From Thalassomonas actiniarum (lineage in GTDB: Bacteria > Pseudomonadota > Gammaproteobacteria > Enterobacterales > Alteromonadaceae), in assembly GCF_000948975.2 (NCBI RefSeq), contig NZ_CP059735.1:1302001-1366000 (forward strand): a DNA stretch of 64,000 bases. The letters run 5' to 3'. Below are positions 43,339-52,956 of this stretch, piece by piece (the first letter of the stretch is position 1; each line of letters opens with the position of its first letter). The translations under genes were made by a program, and so were the position numbers. Under the pieces are notes generated by a model. The model worked only from the letters and a program-made list of their open reading frames with translations. It was not told the origin of the DNA and did not search any database.

Positions 43339-44658
43339 ATGGTAATGAACGTAAAAAATCATTTATTGATGCTGTTAACCGCCGGGGTTATGTTTACCGC
43401 GCCTGCGCTCCCCGGTATTGCCGGGCAGGCACAGGCCGCTGAGCCGGCAGCTGCCAAGCAGAAAAAATCGGTGAAGGTGCCGGCGATGCGCGACCGGGTG
43501 TACAGTCAGCTGGCCCGGGCGCAAAAACTGGCGGATGAAGGCGAGCGCGCATCGGGCTTTGCCGTGCTGGACAAGGTTAAAGATCGCCTGGATAGTTTAA
43601 ACCCTTATGAAAAGGCTATGTTATTTAATTTTTATGGTTTTATGCATTACGCCGGTGATGATATTCCATCTGCCATTGCCAGTTTTGAACAGGTGGTAAA
43701 AGAGCAGCAGATCCCCGAGTCTTTATTGCTCTCCACCTGCTATTCCCTGGCACAGCTCAATATGCAGCAGCAAAATTATACCGGGGCCCTGGCCTGGCTG
43801 GAAAAATGGCAGGCAGCCAACAGCAAGCCGTTAACCGCAAACCAGCAGATCCTGATGGCCCAGGTACATTTCCAGCTTAAACAGTATCAAGCAGCCATCG
43901 GTTATATCGAGCTGGCTGTTGCCGGAGCGGAAACTGCCGGCGATATTCCGAAAGAGAACTGGCTGGTACTGCAAAGGGCGGCTTATTATGAGCTGGGGCA
44001 AAGCGATAAAGTCACCTTAGTCATGGAAGCCCTGGTACGCTATTACGATAAGGCCCAGTACTGGCTGCAACTTGGCGGCATGTACGGTGAAACCGGGCAG
44101 GAAAAGAAACAGCTGGCGGTGATGGAAGCCGCCTGGCAAGCCGGTTACGTGGTTAAATCCAGCGATATTATTTCCCTGGCGCAACTCTACCTTTATCATG
44201 GCGTGCCTTATAAGGCGGCAAAACTGCTTGATGAGGCAATAGAAAAAGGCGATGTCATTGCCCAGACCCAATACCTGGATTTGCTGGCGCAAGCCTATGT
44301 TCAGGCCAAGGAAGACAAAAAAGCCATTCCTGTCCTGAAAAAAGCGGCGGAAATTGCCGATAACGGCAAATTTGATGAAAAGCTGGCCCAGGCCTATTTG
44401 AACCTGGAGTTATGGCCACAAGCGATAACCAGTGCGGAAAAAGCGCTTGAGCGCGGCCAGTTACACCAGGAAAGCAATATGCATCTGGTGCTGGGTATGG
44501 CACAGTTTAATTTACAAAATTACGATATGGCGATTATGGCATTGCAAAATGCTCAAAATATTGCGCAAAAATCCGGACAGAGCCAGAAAATGGCGAAACA
44601 ATGGTTGGCCTATGTTAAGCGGGAAAAAGGTCAGCAAATGAAGCTGGCAAAGTTGTAA
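43339..44658 (+). CDS. Tetratricopeptide-repeat periplasmic protein of the TonB system
   Basis: The 439-residue protein has a signal peptide (about 1-33, GQAQA) and is mainly TPR helices from 50 to 435, with recognisable repeats around 115-190, 245-330 and 360-420. TPR genes are the usual last gene of DUF3450/TtpC/TonB2 operons and may organise the complex or receive TonB. It starts three bases after tonB. The stop is 30 bases before the convergent chemoreceptor gene. Confidence 0.9.
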   Translation: MVMNVKNHLLMLLTAGVMFTAPALPGIAGQAQAAEPAAAKQKKSVKVPAMRDRVYSQLARAQKLADEGERASGFAVLDKVKDRLDSLNPYEKAMLFNFYGFMHYAGDDIPSAIASFEQVVKEQQIPESLLLSTCYSLAQLNMQQQNYTGALAWLEKWQAANSKPLTANQQILMAQVHFQLKQYQAAIGYIELAVAGAETAGDIPKENWLVLQRAAYYELGQSDKVTLVMEALVRYYDKAQYWLQLGGMYGETGQEKKQLAVMEAAWQAGYVVKSSDIISLAQLYLYHGVPYKAAKLLDEAIEKGDVIAQTQYLDLLAQAYVQAKEDKKAIPVLKKAAEIADNGKFDEKLAQAYLNLELWPQAITSAEKALERGQLHQESNMHLVLGMAQFNLQNYDMAIMALQNAQNIAQKSGQSQKMAKQWLAYVKREKGQQMKLAKL

Positions 44659-44687
44659 GCCTATCTGGTGCTTGTGCCCGGTTGAGG

Positions 44688-46322
44688 TTAATCAAGTTTA
44701 AACCGGGTAACCGAGTCGCTTAAGGTGGTGGCCTGTTGCATAGTACTGGTGGCTACTTCTCCGTTTTCCTGGGCGCACTCATGGTTGCCCCGGGTATGAT
44801 CCGAGAGAATGGTCAGGTTTTTACTGACATCTTCGGTGACCTGGCTTTGTTGCTCGGTCGCTGAGGCTGTCTGGGTGGCGACATCGGCTACTCTCATGGC
44901 GGCGGCGCTGATGGCATCCAGGGCGGTTAAGGTTTTTTGTGATAACGCTACCGTTGACTGGGTGGCGGCATTGCCGGTATTAATGGACTGCACCGCTTTA
45001 TCGACCCCGTTTTGCAGGGCTTCGATCATTTTTTGAATATCTTCGGTACTTTGCTGGGTTTTACTGGCCAGATTGCGTACTTCATCGGCTACCACGGCAA
45101 ATCCCCGTCCCTGCTCCCCGGCACGGGCCGCTTCAATTGCGGCATTTAAGGCTAATAGGTTGGTTTGTTCGGCAATACCCCGGATCACCCCTAATACCGA
45201 AGCGATATCAGTAGAGTTTTCCGAAAGCTTTAAGATGACCTGGGTGGCATTGGCAACGGTGTCGGATAATGCGGTGATTTCTTTTACCGTGGTTTGGGTG
45301 ACTTGTTTACCTTCATGAGTCAGATCATTGACTTCTTTGATCTCATTGGCGGTCTTCTGGGCATTTTCGGCAACTTCTTTGATTGCGTATGACATCTGAT
45401 TAACGGCGGTGACGATCATTTCTACGGACTCAAGCTGATGTAAACTGGTCTCCTTGATATTACCGGCCCCCTTATCCAGCTGGTCGACGCCTTTGATGAC
45501 TTGTGAGGATTGTTCGACAATGGATTTGATCAACTCTGCCAGGCCATTGATTAACTCGTCCAAATCATCGGCAACCAGACCGATTTCATCTTTGCGCTTG
45601 CTGTTGATGCGTTTGGTCAGATCGCCGTCTCCCTGGTTCAGGCCCTTGAGCTCGAAAGATAAATGTTCCAGGGCATCCGCCATGGCCTTAGGGGCTGTTA
45701 TGCCAGCGATCAAGGTTAGGATAATCACGATAGCACTGATGAGCATCAGGGCATTTTGCTGACTGTCTACCGATGCTATGGTGTCTTCACTTAAGCTCAG
45801 GCTTTGCTTATCGGCAAGCTCTCCGGCAACATTGTAAAACTCCCTGAGCTGATCGAAGGCCTGTTTTGAATGGCTGTCACTCTGATTTTTTGCTGCTGTT
45901 ATTTCTCCCTGTTTTACCAGGGTGAAGACCTCACTTGAGGCTTGCTGCCATTGCCGGTAAGTGGCTTCAAAGCGGCTGAGTTTGGCCAGTATATCCGGAT
46001 ACATGGCCAACAGCTGCTTATATTTTTCCATGCGCTCCCCGGCTTGGGCGGCATTCTCCTGATAGGCTTTCAAGTGTTCCTGTGCCTGGTTGCTGCCGGG
46101 CTCAGTGACCAGTACTTGCAGCTCAGCTACCCTGGCCTGGTAGAGATCCCGGTCGGCATTGATCACGGCGGAAATGGCCGGATTAAAGCTTTGTCCCAGC
46201 AATACCATGACTTTTTCGGTTTTTGCCACCAGTAAAAAATTCATGGTGACAAGGACAATAAAAAATGCAGCGATACTGCAGAAAGTTGCGGTATAACGTA
46301 CCCGGATACTACTAAAATTCAT
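44688..46322 (-). CDS. Methyl-accepting chemotaxis protein with four-helix sensor and HAMP
   Basis: The 544-residue receptor has a first membrane segment (about 8-30), a helical periplasmic domain (30-190) of the 4HB_MCP type, a second span (about 193-213), and a HAMP region ending near 270. The cytoplasmic signalling domain has the tip [20 protein letters not shown] followed by [20 protein letters not shown]. The ligand is unknown. A solute-binding protein gene lies 107 bases upstream on the same strand, and may feed it ligand. Confidence 0.96.
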   Translation of the reverse strand: MNFSSIRVRYTATFCSIAAFFIVLVTMNFLLVAKTEKVMVLLGQSFNPAISAVINADRDLYQARVAELQVLVTEPGSNQAQEHLKAYQENAAQAGERMEKYKQLLAMYPDILAKLSRFEATYRQWQQASSEVFTLVKQGEITAAKNQSDSHSKQAFDQLREFYNVAGELADKQSLSLSEDTIASVDSQQNALMLISAIVIILTLIAGITAPKAMADALEHLSFELKGLNQGDGDLTKRINSKRKDEIGLVADDLDELINGLAELIKSIVEQSSQVIKGVDQLDKGAGNIKETSLHQLESVEMIVTAVNQMSYAIKEVAENAQKTANEIKEVNDLTHEGKQVTQTTVKEITALSDTVANATQVILKLSENSTDIASVLGVIRGIAEQTNLLALNAAIEAARAGEQGRGFAVVADEVRNLASKTQQSTEDIQKMIEALQNGVDKAVQSINTGNAATQSTVALSQKTLTALDAISAAAMRVADVATQTASATEQQSQVTEDVSKNLTILSDHTRGNHECAQENGEVATSTMQQATTLSDSVTRFKLD

Positions 46323-46429
46323 GTTACAACCTGTGAAGCGGCCGTTAATTGAACAACTATAGCTCAGTAGCCGGTTTTTCGAAAATTCCGGTGCAAGCCA
46401 AATTTGTTGCTTGCGCTGAAGGAGGGGGG

Positions 46430-47212
46430 TTAAAACACTAAAATATTATCGATCACTTCACAGCTGATATTTTGCTGCCTGTGCAGGCGGGCCTGCCATT
46501 TTAGCGCTATGGCTTTAAGTTCGCCGCTTTGGCTCAGCTGTGAAAATGCCTGCTGCCACCGGTGAAATAATGCCGTGGAGGTACCGGTTTTTGACATTAA
46601 GATGTAGACATCCGACTGGTTGGCGATATAGACGGACTCAAACATTTTCTGGTCCAGGTTCAAACTGTCGGCAACATGTTTCAGTCCCTGGAGTTCATAT
46701 AATATCGAGCTTATCCTGCCATTTAATAACCGCCTGATATTTTGTTCATGGCTGGTGACTGCCGATACATTGCTAAATCCCTGCTCGTGCAGCCATTCTT
46801 CCCTGACATCGCCGCGAACCACGCCGATGGAGGGCAAGGCCTTGAGCTGTTGCAGATCATCTATTTCCAGTTGTTGTCCTTTTAGGGAAATGACGTGCCA
46901 GTTTTTACTTTGCACTTTGCCTACCCAGTGAAATAAGGGTTCTCTTTTTTGGGTTCTTGAAAAGCTAAACAATAAAATGTTGGGGTGATTATTGGCTATT
47001 TTTAAGGCGCGAACTTCGGGAATAAATTCAATTTGGGTATTGTCGCTGAGTTTTTTTTGCAGTGCGTGGATGATGTCGGTGACAAAGCCATCCGGCTCCC
47101 CCCGGGCGTTGAGATAGTTGGCCGGGGGTTCGATTACCGAAATGATTCTGAGGTGTTCTGCGTTTATCTTGCCTGACAACAATACCACGCAAAGGGCAAG
47201 GACGAGTTTCAT
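46430..47212 (-). CDS. Periplasmic solute-binding protein, SBP_bac_3-like
   Basis: The 260-residue protein has a signal peptide ([18 protein letters not shown]) and opens with [20 protein letters not shown], a family 3 binding-protein start. [15 protein letters not shown] and [19 protein letters not shown] further mark the lobes. The start at 47212 was chosen because it gives a clean signal peptide; an upstream in-frame ATG at 47251 exists. It is encoded directly upstream of a chemoreceptor, without transporter genes. Confidence 0.85.
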   Translation of the reverse strand: MKLVLALCVVLLSGKINAEHLRIISVIEPPANYLNARGEPDGFVTDIIHALQKKLSDNTQIEFIPEVRALKIANNHPNILLFSFSRTQKREPLFHWVGKVQSKNWHVISLKGQQLEIDDLQQLKALPSIGVVRGDVREEWLHEQGFSNVSAVTSHEQNIRRLLNGRISSILYELQGLKHVADSLNLDQKMFESVYIANQSDVYILMSKTGTSTALFHRWQQAFSQLSQSGELKAIALKWQARLHRQQNISCEVIDNILVF

Positions 47213-47335
47213 CTTTACTGACTGAATATGATCAGGTTCTTTATCTAGCATAGCAGGGAAGCGTAAGCTTCACCTGCCAGAGCCTGCGGGGGGGTCATTC
47301 CTTAGTTTTTACTGTACTCACTCGTCTGTATCTGG

Positions 47336-48358
47336 CTAATCAGCTGCCGGCCAAATTTGCGCCACCAGCTTACTTGGCGTTTGCCAGTCGCCGGATGCTA
47401 TCCAGTTAGCCAGTGCCTTGGCGACATCGGGGAAATGTCTGGGCTGGCGTGGGCACAGTTGTTGTAACCAGGTTGCTATGACATCACCGTCCAAGCTGTC
47501 CATCACCTGGGCATAGCCGAGTTGTTCCAGGCTTTTGGCATTGGATAATTGCTCCATCTGTCCCTGAATAGGTTTGGTCAGTATCGGCAAGCCCAGGTGC
47601 AGGCATTCGCTGATCAGTTCAAAGCCGGAGTTGCAGATAACGCCTCGGGCCTTGGTGAGGTCGTGTTTAAAACCGGCGTAGCAGGTTTTCCTTTGTTTGA
47701 CATTGGCCAGGGTTTTATCTTCAAGCTCGGGGGAGTAGAGAATAAATTCCTGGCCGTTAAAACTCCTTAATAACCGGGTGACCAGGCGCTGATCTTCAAA
47801 GGGCAGGTAAACCAAAATGCTGCCGTCTTGCTCCGTCGGTGTCAGTGAGGTATCGATAATGGGCGGGAAAATGGTTTCATCGAAAGGATGCCAGTGCAGG
47901 CCGGCACTGATATTGGCGGGGGCAAAATACTTCATGACCATTTTGGCGATAGGATTGGCCCCGGCCAACGGTGTATTAAGACCAAAAGCATACTGATGCC
48001 CTATACCGATCACGGTTTTATTTCTCAGTTTTCCGGCCCAGGCGGTAACGGGTTCGAAGTCGGTGATAATGACATCATAAGGCTCGAGATCTAAGGCATA
48101 AATATCCCGGATAAAGCGAACGAGATTATTATTTACCGCGGTAGCAGCGTAATTGACTTCGCCGTGATTGGTAACAAAGGTCAGGCCCTGGCGATGCTGG
48201 AAATCACCAAAAACTTCCATATCGAACAAATCTTTCTTTGCCCTGCCGGATACTAAATAGCTGACATCAATATTTTGTTGTTTCAGGTATTTTGCCATGA
48301 TGCGGCAGCGGGAAATATGGCCGTTGCCGGTTGCCTGTATGCCGTAAAGTACTTTCAT
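47336..48358 (-). CDS. MJ1255/VC2487 family glycosyltransferase
   Basis: The 340-residue protein is a GT-B glycosyltransferase. The N-terminus KVLYGIQATGNGHISRCRIMA carries the glycine-rich nucleotide-sugar loop; DVIITDFEPVTAWAG and IGIGHQYAFG follow near residues 95-125. The C-terminal donor region has GVICNSGFELISECLHLGLP near 243, typical of UDP-sugar-binding GT-B folds. The acceptor is unknown; the family is often near lipid-phosphate genes. It is downstream of a PAP2 gene on the same strand. Confidence 0.9.
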   Translation of the reverse strand: MKVLYGIQATGNGHISRCRIMAKYLKQQNIDVSYLVSGRAKKDLFDMEVFGDFQHRQGLTFVTNHGEVNYAATAVNNNLVRFIRDIYALDLEPYDVIITDFEPVTAWAGKLRNKTVIGIGHQYAFGLNTPLAGANPIAKMVMKYFAPANISAGLHWHPFDETIFPPIIDTSLTPTEQDGSILVYLPFEDQRLVTRLLRSFNGQEFILYSPELEDKTLANVKQRKTCYAGFKHDLTKARGVICNSGFELISECLHLGLPILTKPIQGQMEQLSNAKSLEQLGYAQVMDSLDGDVIATWLQQLCPRQPRHFPDVAKALANWIASGDWQTPSKLVAQIWPAAD

Positions 48359-48412
48359 ATCTTGCCTTGGCCGGTAGTTAATAGCCGGTTGTTAATGGTT
48401 ACTGAATAAAGA

Positions 48413-48928
48413 TTACATTAATTGGCTTATGCCGAGCGCCAAACCTGTGCCCAGGCAGGCGCCGGCGAGTATATCTGAAGGAAAATGTACCCCTAAGATC
48501 ACGCGTGAACAGCCGACGGCAAAGGCCCACAGATAAAGGGGCAGGGCGACCACGCCCAGGTAAGCCAGGGCAATGCCCGCCAGTAAAAACGCCGCCATGG
48601 TATGGCCTGACGGGAAGCTGAATTGGTCGGCAGGGGCAACAATACTGGTAAAATGGGCCAGCACCTGCGGCGGACGGCGGCGTTTAAGGGTATTTTTTAA
48701 TATCAGGTATAACGGTCTTTCGATGCTAAAGGCAATTAAAATCAGAGACATAAACTGCCAGCCATCGTCGGGGTATATCAGGCAGTAAACCAGGGGCAAG
48801 GTTAACTGCAAATAGCCGTCGCCGCTGCGGGATACGCCGCGGACAAAGGTGATGAATTGCGGATAAAACCGGGATTTCTGACACCATAATAACATGCGTA
48901 AATCATATTGATATAAGTCACTTAACAT
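48413..48928 (-). CDS. PAP2-family membrane phosphatase
   Basis: The 171-residue membrane protein has about five hydrophobic segments and the PAP2 signature: LKNTLKRRRPP near residue 75, FSFPSGHTMAAFLL near 110, and SRVILGVHFPSDILAGA near 145. The histidines of the second and third motifs form the active site on the periplasmic face. Undecaprenyl or other lipid phosphates are likely substrates. Adjacent to the glycosyltransferase, which it may serve. Confidence 0.92.
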   Translation of the reverse strand: MLSDLYQYDLRMLLWCQKSRFYPQFITFVRGVSRSGDGYLQLTLPLVYCLIYPDDGWQFMSLILIAFSIERPLYLILKNTLKRRRPPQVLAHFTSIVAPADQFSFPSGHTMAAFLLAGIALAYLGVVALPLYLWAFAVGCSRVILGVHFPSDILAGACLGTGLALGISQLM

Positions 48929-49039
48929 AGCCCTGCCTCCAATGCAGTCTCATTATTGACGAGCATAGAAGCAGCAGTTGACAGTTAAGTGACAGTTAGG
49001 TGTCCCTTTAATGACAATTAAAGATAAATAGTCATGCTG

Positions 49040-49276
49040 TTAGCAACGGGGAAGGGGCGGCTGTTGATACTTTGCTGCAAAAGCTTGCGGATTGTCTTGA
49101 AAGGTGCGGATACAGGCACTGCAAATACAGGTTTTATCGCTTTGTGGTGGCAATAGTTGCAGTAAGGCTTGCGGTATTTCTGCGCTAAAACACCAGCAGG
49201 GGTGATCGGTTTGTGCCTGACAGTGATTGTTGTCAAGGCAAAAGGGGCACCGCCTGGTATTTGCTGTTTGGCTCAT
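49040..49276 (-). CDS. Cysteine-rich CWC family protein
   Basis: The 78-residue protein has the CWC pattern: CPFCLDNNHCQ, then DHPCWCFSAEIP, then CICSACIRTF. These cysteines probably bind a metal. The ATG at 49276 gives a protein starting MSQTANTRRCPFC. It is a stand-alone gene upstream of the PAP2/glycosyltransferase pair; function unknown. Confidence 0.85.
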   Translation of the reverse strand: MSQTANTRRCPFCLDNNHCQAQTDHPCWCFSAEIPQALLQLLPPQSDKTCICSACIRTFQDNPQAFAAKYQQPPLPRC

Positions 49277-49625
49277 GCTGTTATCTCGTATAATAAATTT
49301 TGTAGTTGCTTGTTTGATGTTATAAAATTCAACGCTATATTTTATATTGTAAATCAAGTGGCTAGAAAGTTTTCCTTAGTGAAGGCTTCAAATCAAGGTT
49401 ATTACAGACTCCCGGTTGTTATCCTGAGCAAGATATTTTTTAGTTTGGCGTAAATAGCAGCTCCATTTTCCCCGGTTTTCGTGCCAGTATAAATCTGGTA
49501 CAAGCAGGGAAAAGTGAGCTATTTTTTAGTTGATAGCAAAGCGTTATGTCCTGTCGAAACCGGCACTGAAAATACCACTTTTTTAACGTTAATTCTTAAT
49601 AATCATTATTTTGTGAGTAATAAAT
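49277..49625. other. Gene-free stretch before the MscS gene
   Basis: AT-rich intergenic sequence between divergent genes with no supported feature. Confidence 0.4.
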
Positions 49626-50444
49626 ATGTTTGAGTTACCTGAAATGGATACCCTGATGGAGAGCTATGTCTTGCCCTGGGGGATTAATATTGTGATGGCC
49701 CTGGTGATTTTCATTCTCGGGCGCCTGCTGGTGAAGTTTATTGTCAGTCTGACCGGTAAGATTTTTGCCCGATCGAAAATGGACGATATGTTGAGTAATT
49801 TTTTGCTGGTGATCCTCAATACCGTGTTATTGCTCTTTGTGGTGGTGGCGGCCCTGGATCAATTAGGGGTAGATACCACTTCCCTGGTTGCCCTGGTGGG
49901 GGCTGCAGGTCTTGCCATCGGCCTGTCTTTGCAGGGCTCGTTGCAAAACTTTGCTGCCGGCGTCATGCTGCTGGTGTTTAAACCTTTCCGGGCCGGAGAT
50001 TTTGTTGAAACCGCAGGTATCTCAGGTAAAGTGGAAGAAATTCATATCTTTACCACGACCATTTGCACCACGGACAATAAAGAAGTGATCGTGCCCAACG
50101 GCGATATCTATGGCGGCAATATTGTTAACTATTCTGCCAAGGAAACCCGCAGGGTAGATATGGTCTTTGGTATAGGCTACGGCGATGACTTGAAAAAAGC
50201 CAAAGCGGTACTTAACGATATTGTGAGCAGTCATCCCCTGGTTTTGGCAGATCCCGAGCCGACGGTTGCCCTTTCAGAATTAGCCGACAGCAGTGTGAAC
50301 TTTGTGGTACGCCCCTGGGTGAAAACAGCCGATTACTGGACCGTGATGTTTGAAATCACGGAAACGGTGAAGTTGCGCTTTGATCAGGAAGCCATCTCTA
50401 TTCCTTTCCCGCAAATGGATCTCCATATGCCGAAAAGCGCTTAA
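49626..50444 (+). CDS. Small-conductance mechanosensitive channel, MscS family
   Basis: The 272-residue protein has three N-terminal membrane segments and an MscS domain. The pore-lining helix reads GAAGLAIGLSLQGSLQNFAAG near residue 90-110, followed by VMLLVFKPFRAGDFVE. A cytoplasmic beta-domain with VVRPWVKTADYWTV near 215 completes it. Such channels release solutes on hypo-osmotic shock. Length is as in E. coli MscS. Confidence 0.95.
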   Translation: MFELPEMDTLMESYVLPWGINIVMALVIFILGRLLVKFIVSLTGKIFARSKMDDMLSNFLLVILNTVLLLFVVVAALDQLGVDTTSLVALVGAAGLAIGLSLQGSLQNFAAGVMLLVFKPFRAGDFVETAGISGKVEEIHIFTTTICTTDNKEVIVPNGDIYGGNIVNYSAKETRRVDMVFGIGYGDDLKKAKAVLNDIVSSHPLVLADPEPTVALSELADSSVNFVVRPWVKTADYWTVMFEITETVKLRFDQEAISIPFPQMDLHMPKSA

Positions 50445-50452
50445 TACCAAGC

Positions 50453-51364
50453 TCAGCCGGCCAGACGGCTGGGCAGGTGCTCGACAATAAAGTCAATCAA
50501 CAATCTCAGCAGCGGATTTGGATATTTACTGCCCTTATACAGGGCATAGATATCCCCGCAATGCTGATCATCAACTACCGTTTGCCAGTCTGGCAGGCAG
50601 AGCTGCAATTTTTGTTCGGCCAGGACATCAGACAACATCCAATTTGCCAGCTGTACTATGCCTAAACCTTGCAGGGCCGCCTGTAATAAAGGGCTGCCGC
50701 CTTTAGTGCTGAAATTGCCGTTAACAGCAACTTTAGTCAGTTGTTTATCCTTACAAAACTGCCAGTAGTTTTTTTGCCTGTGTCTGTCCAGCAGCAGGCA
50801 GTTATGTCGGCTTAAGTCCTCGGGGACTTGCGGCTGGCCATATTGGCTAAGGTACTGGGGGGCAGCGCATAGCTGCATCTTAGTTTTCAGCAATAATCTG
50901 GCTTTGAGGCCGGAGTCGGCAGGATTACCTATCCTGACGGCCAAATCAATATTTTCGCTTAGCAGGTCCACCGGTTTGTTGTCCAGATCCAGGGTGATGT
51001 TCACTTTAGGATAAGTGTTGAGGAACTCTGCCAATATCGGGGTCAGGTGCAGGCGGCCAAAACTCTCGAATACGGAAATTTTCAGCTCCCCTTTGGCTTC
51101 AGCAAGGCTCGGTTTTAAAGCCGCCATCAGGGTATCGGCATCCTGAATCAATTTGTCGGCTCCTTCAATAAAGTGCAGACCTTCGGCTGTGAGGCTCAGC
51201 TGCCGGGTATTGCGGTTAAGCAGGGTGACCCCGAGCAGCAATTCCAGTTTATCTATCTTGCGGCTGATGGAGGAAGGGGCCATATTCAGCAGCAGGCTGG
51301 CTTTGGAAAAACTGCCTGCTTTGACCACTTTAATAAAAATTCGGCTTAACTCCAGCATAAGCAT
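50453..51364 (-). CDS. LysR-family transcriptional regulator
   Basis: The 303-residue protein starts with a winged-helix domain (LSRIFIKVVKAGSFSKASLLLNMAPSSISRKIDKLE-type, residues 5-40) and continues with a periplasmic-binding-like effector domain from about 90. It is divergently oriented to the AhpD-like gene 178 bases away, the usual LysR arrangement, so it probably controls that gene and itself. Inducer unknown. Confidence 0.93.
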   Translation of the reverse strand: MLMLELSRIFIKVVKAGSFSKASLLLNMAPSSISRKIDKLELLLGVTLLNRNTRQLSLTAEGLHFIEGADKLIQDADTLMAALKPSLAEAKGELKISVFESFGRLHLTPILAEFLNTYPKVNITLDLDNKPVDLLSENIDLAVRIGNPADSGLKARLLLKTKMQLCAAPQYLSQYGQPQVPEDLSRHNCLLLDRHRQKNYWQFCKDKQLTKVAVNGNFSTKGGSPLLQAALQGLGIVQLANWMLSDVLAEQKLQLCLPDWQTVVDDQHCGDIYALYKGSKYPNPLLRLLIDFIVEHLPSRLAG

Positions 51365-51542
51365 CCTCGCCTTTGTGATGAAATGGTTGCCCGGGGGCGG
51401 TTGAGTGCTTTTCTTGTGTTTGTTTTAAATTATTTTTGCGAAATATGCAAAGCTGTTTTGGTTTTAAAGGGGATTCTAGCGGATAGTGCAATAGGTAACA
51501 ATGCACTTGATTGTTATTGCTTGTCAGTAAAAGGAAATAAAG

Positions 51543-52016
51543 ATGGAAGAAAGAATTTCTTATCAGCAAGTGCCCGGTGAGCTTATCGGCGCTATGATGC
51601 AAATTGAAAGTTATCTAAAGCAAAGCGGCCTTGATCAGCAGTTGCTGAATTTAATGCGCTATTACGTTTCGCAATTAAACGGCTGCGCCTATTGTCTCGA
51701 TATGCACTTTAAAGAAGCCCTTGCCGGGGGAGAAGAGGATGTGCGTCTGCATTCGGTGGTTGCCTGGCGCGAGAGCGACTATTACAGCGACCGGGAGCAG
51801 GCGCTGCTGACCTGGGCGGAAACCGTGACCAAACTCGATAAAAACCCCGGGCAGCAAACGCTGGAATTTGATGAGCTTAGACAGTATTTTTCCCTTGAGC
51901 AAATTGCCCAGCTGACCCTGGCTATTACCCAGATAAATTCCTGGAACCGTTTGATGAAAGCGTTTCACTTCAGGCCGGGGCGTTATCAGGTGGCTCAGGA
52001 TAAGCTTGAGCACTGA
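51543..52016 (+). CDS. AhpD-like carboxymuconolactone decarboxylase family protein
   Basis: The 157-residue protein has the AhpD redox motif NGCAYCLDMH, with C48, C51 and H55, and an upstream helix starting LLNLMRYYVSQL. Such proteins use the CxxC for peroxidase-type reactions. The rest of the sequence (ALLTWAETVTKL) matches the family. It is divergent from a LysR gene that may control it. The start ATG follows AAAGGAA. Confidence 0.9.
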   Translation: MEERISYQQVPGELIGAMMQIESYLKQSGLDQQLLNLMRYYVSQLNGCAYCLDMHFKEALAGGEEDVRLHSVVAWRESDYYSDREQALLTWAETVTKLDKNPGQQTLEFDELRQYFSLEQIAQLTLAITQINSWNRLMKAFHFRPGRYQVAQDKLEH

Positions 52017-52075
52017 CCATCCCTGTAGGGCTGTTTCACAACACCGAGTTGTCGGCGGGTATAGGTGCTTGCCGG

Positions 52076-52459
52076 TTATCTTTGGTACAACTCTAGCGGC
52101 AGGTCATCCGGATCGCTGAAAAAAGTGTATTTTTTGCCGGTATATTCATCGACCCTGACCGGCTCGGTTTCGATACCGTATTTTGTCAGGTGCTGAATAA
52201 AGGTCTGGATATCATCCAGGGCAAAAGCTAAGTGTCTTAAGCCCCGGGCTTCCGGGTAGCTGGGCCTTGTCGGTGCATTTTTAAAGGAGAACAATTCTAT
52301 CTGGCTGCCGTCGGGTAATTGCAGATCCAGCTTATAGGAATCCCGCTGCTGTCGGTAATTTTCGGCGAGGACTTTTAACCCTAAAATCTCAGTATAGAAA
52401 TGTTTGGATTTTTCATAATCGCTGCAGATGATGGCAACATGATGCAGGCCGGTCAGCAT
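52076..52459 (-). CDS. gloA2: VOC-family glyoxalase-I-like protein, YaeR type
   Basis: The 127-residue protein is a vicinal oxygen chelate fold enzyme. It opens MLTGLHHVAIICSDYEKSKHFY and carries LRHLAFALDD near residue 73 and DPDDLPLELYQ at the end; His, His and Glu are candidate metal ligands. This is the SMU1112c/YaeR type rather than GloA itself. AAGGAGC precedes the ATG at good spacing. Substrate not settled. Confidence 0.88.
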   Translation of the reverse strand: MLTGLHHVAIICSDYEKSKHFYTEILGLKVLAENYRQQRDSYKLDLQLPDGSQIELFSFKNAPTRPSYPEARGLRHLAFALDDIQTFIQHLTKYGIETEPVRVDEYTGKKYTFFSDPDDLPLELYQR

Positions 52460-52956
52460 AGGCAAGCTCCTTGGTTTTTGCGGGTAAAAGTACAGGTGAA
52501 AATGCAGGTGGAGGTACGCGTGTTTTTTTCAGTTTCATCATAGGCTTTTTTTACCCGGCAGAAAACCGGTTTTTGGCTTTTATAATGGCGTTTTATGATG
52601 TTTTTATGAATTGAGGGATTATTATTTTTTTCCTGTTGACTCGGCTCAAGCTTAAAGGCAAGATGCTGTTAATAAGTTAAAGAAAATTATTCATTAATAT
52701 ATTGCGCAAACTAGTTACTATGAACTTTATGCTCTTATCGTCACAACCAAACCAGGTCTGCTTGAATATTACCCATAATGGTAATGTCCAATGGCAGAGT
52801 TGCTCTGTGGCGGGAAGAAAGTGCTAGTCTAGTTAGCCAACCCCGAGCCGCAGCAAGTAAAACTGCGGTGTTTGTCCTTTCTCTTTAAATTCCGCAACTT
52901 TTCTTACTGCACTTTACCGTGTCTTACTGTGTTCAATTAAGGAAAAGGAAAATAAC
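52460..52956. other. Gene-free stretch before the EamA transporter
   Basis: No gene seen. A TTGCGCAA palindrome lies near 52703, and ATTACC-N6-GGTAAT at 52768-52785 looks like an operator. Promoter elements were not confidently placed. Confidence 0.4.
52768..52785. promoter_or_regulatory. Possible operator palindrome ATTACC-N6-GGTAAT
   Basis: An 18-bp inverted repeat lies 170 bases before the EamA transporter gene. Arms of six are short, and the regulator is unknown. Confidence 0.3.
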
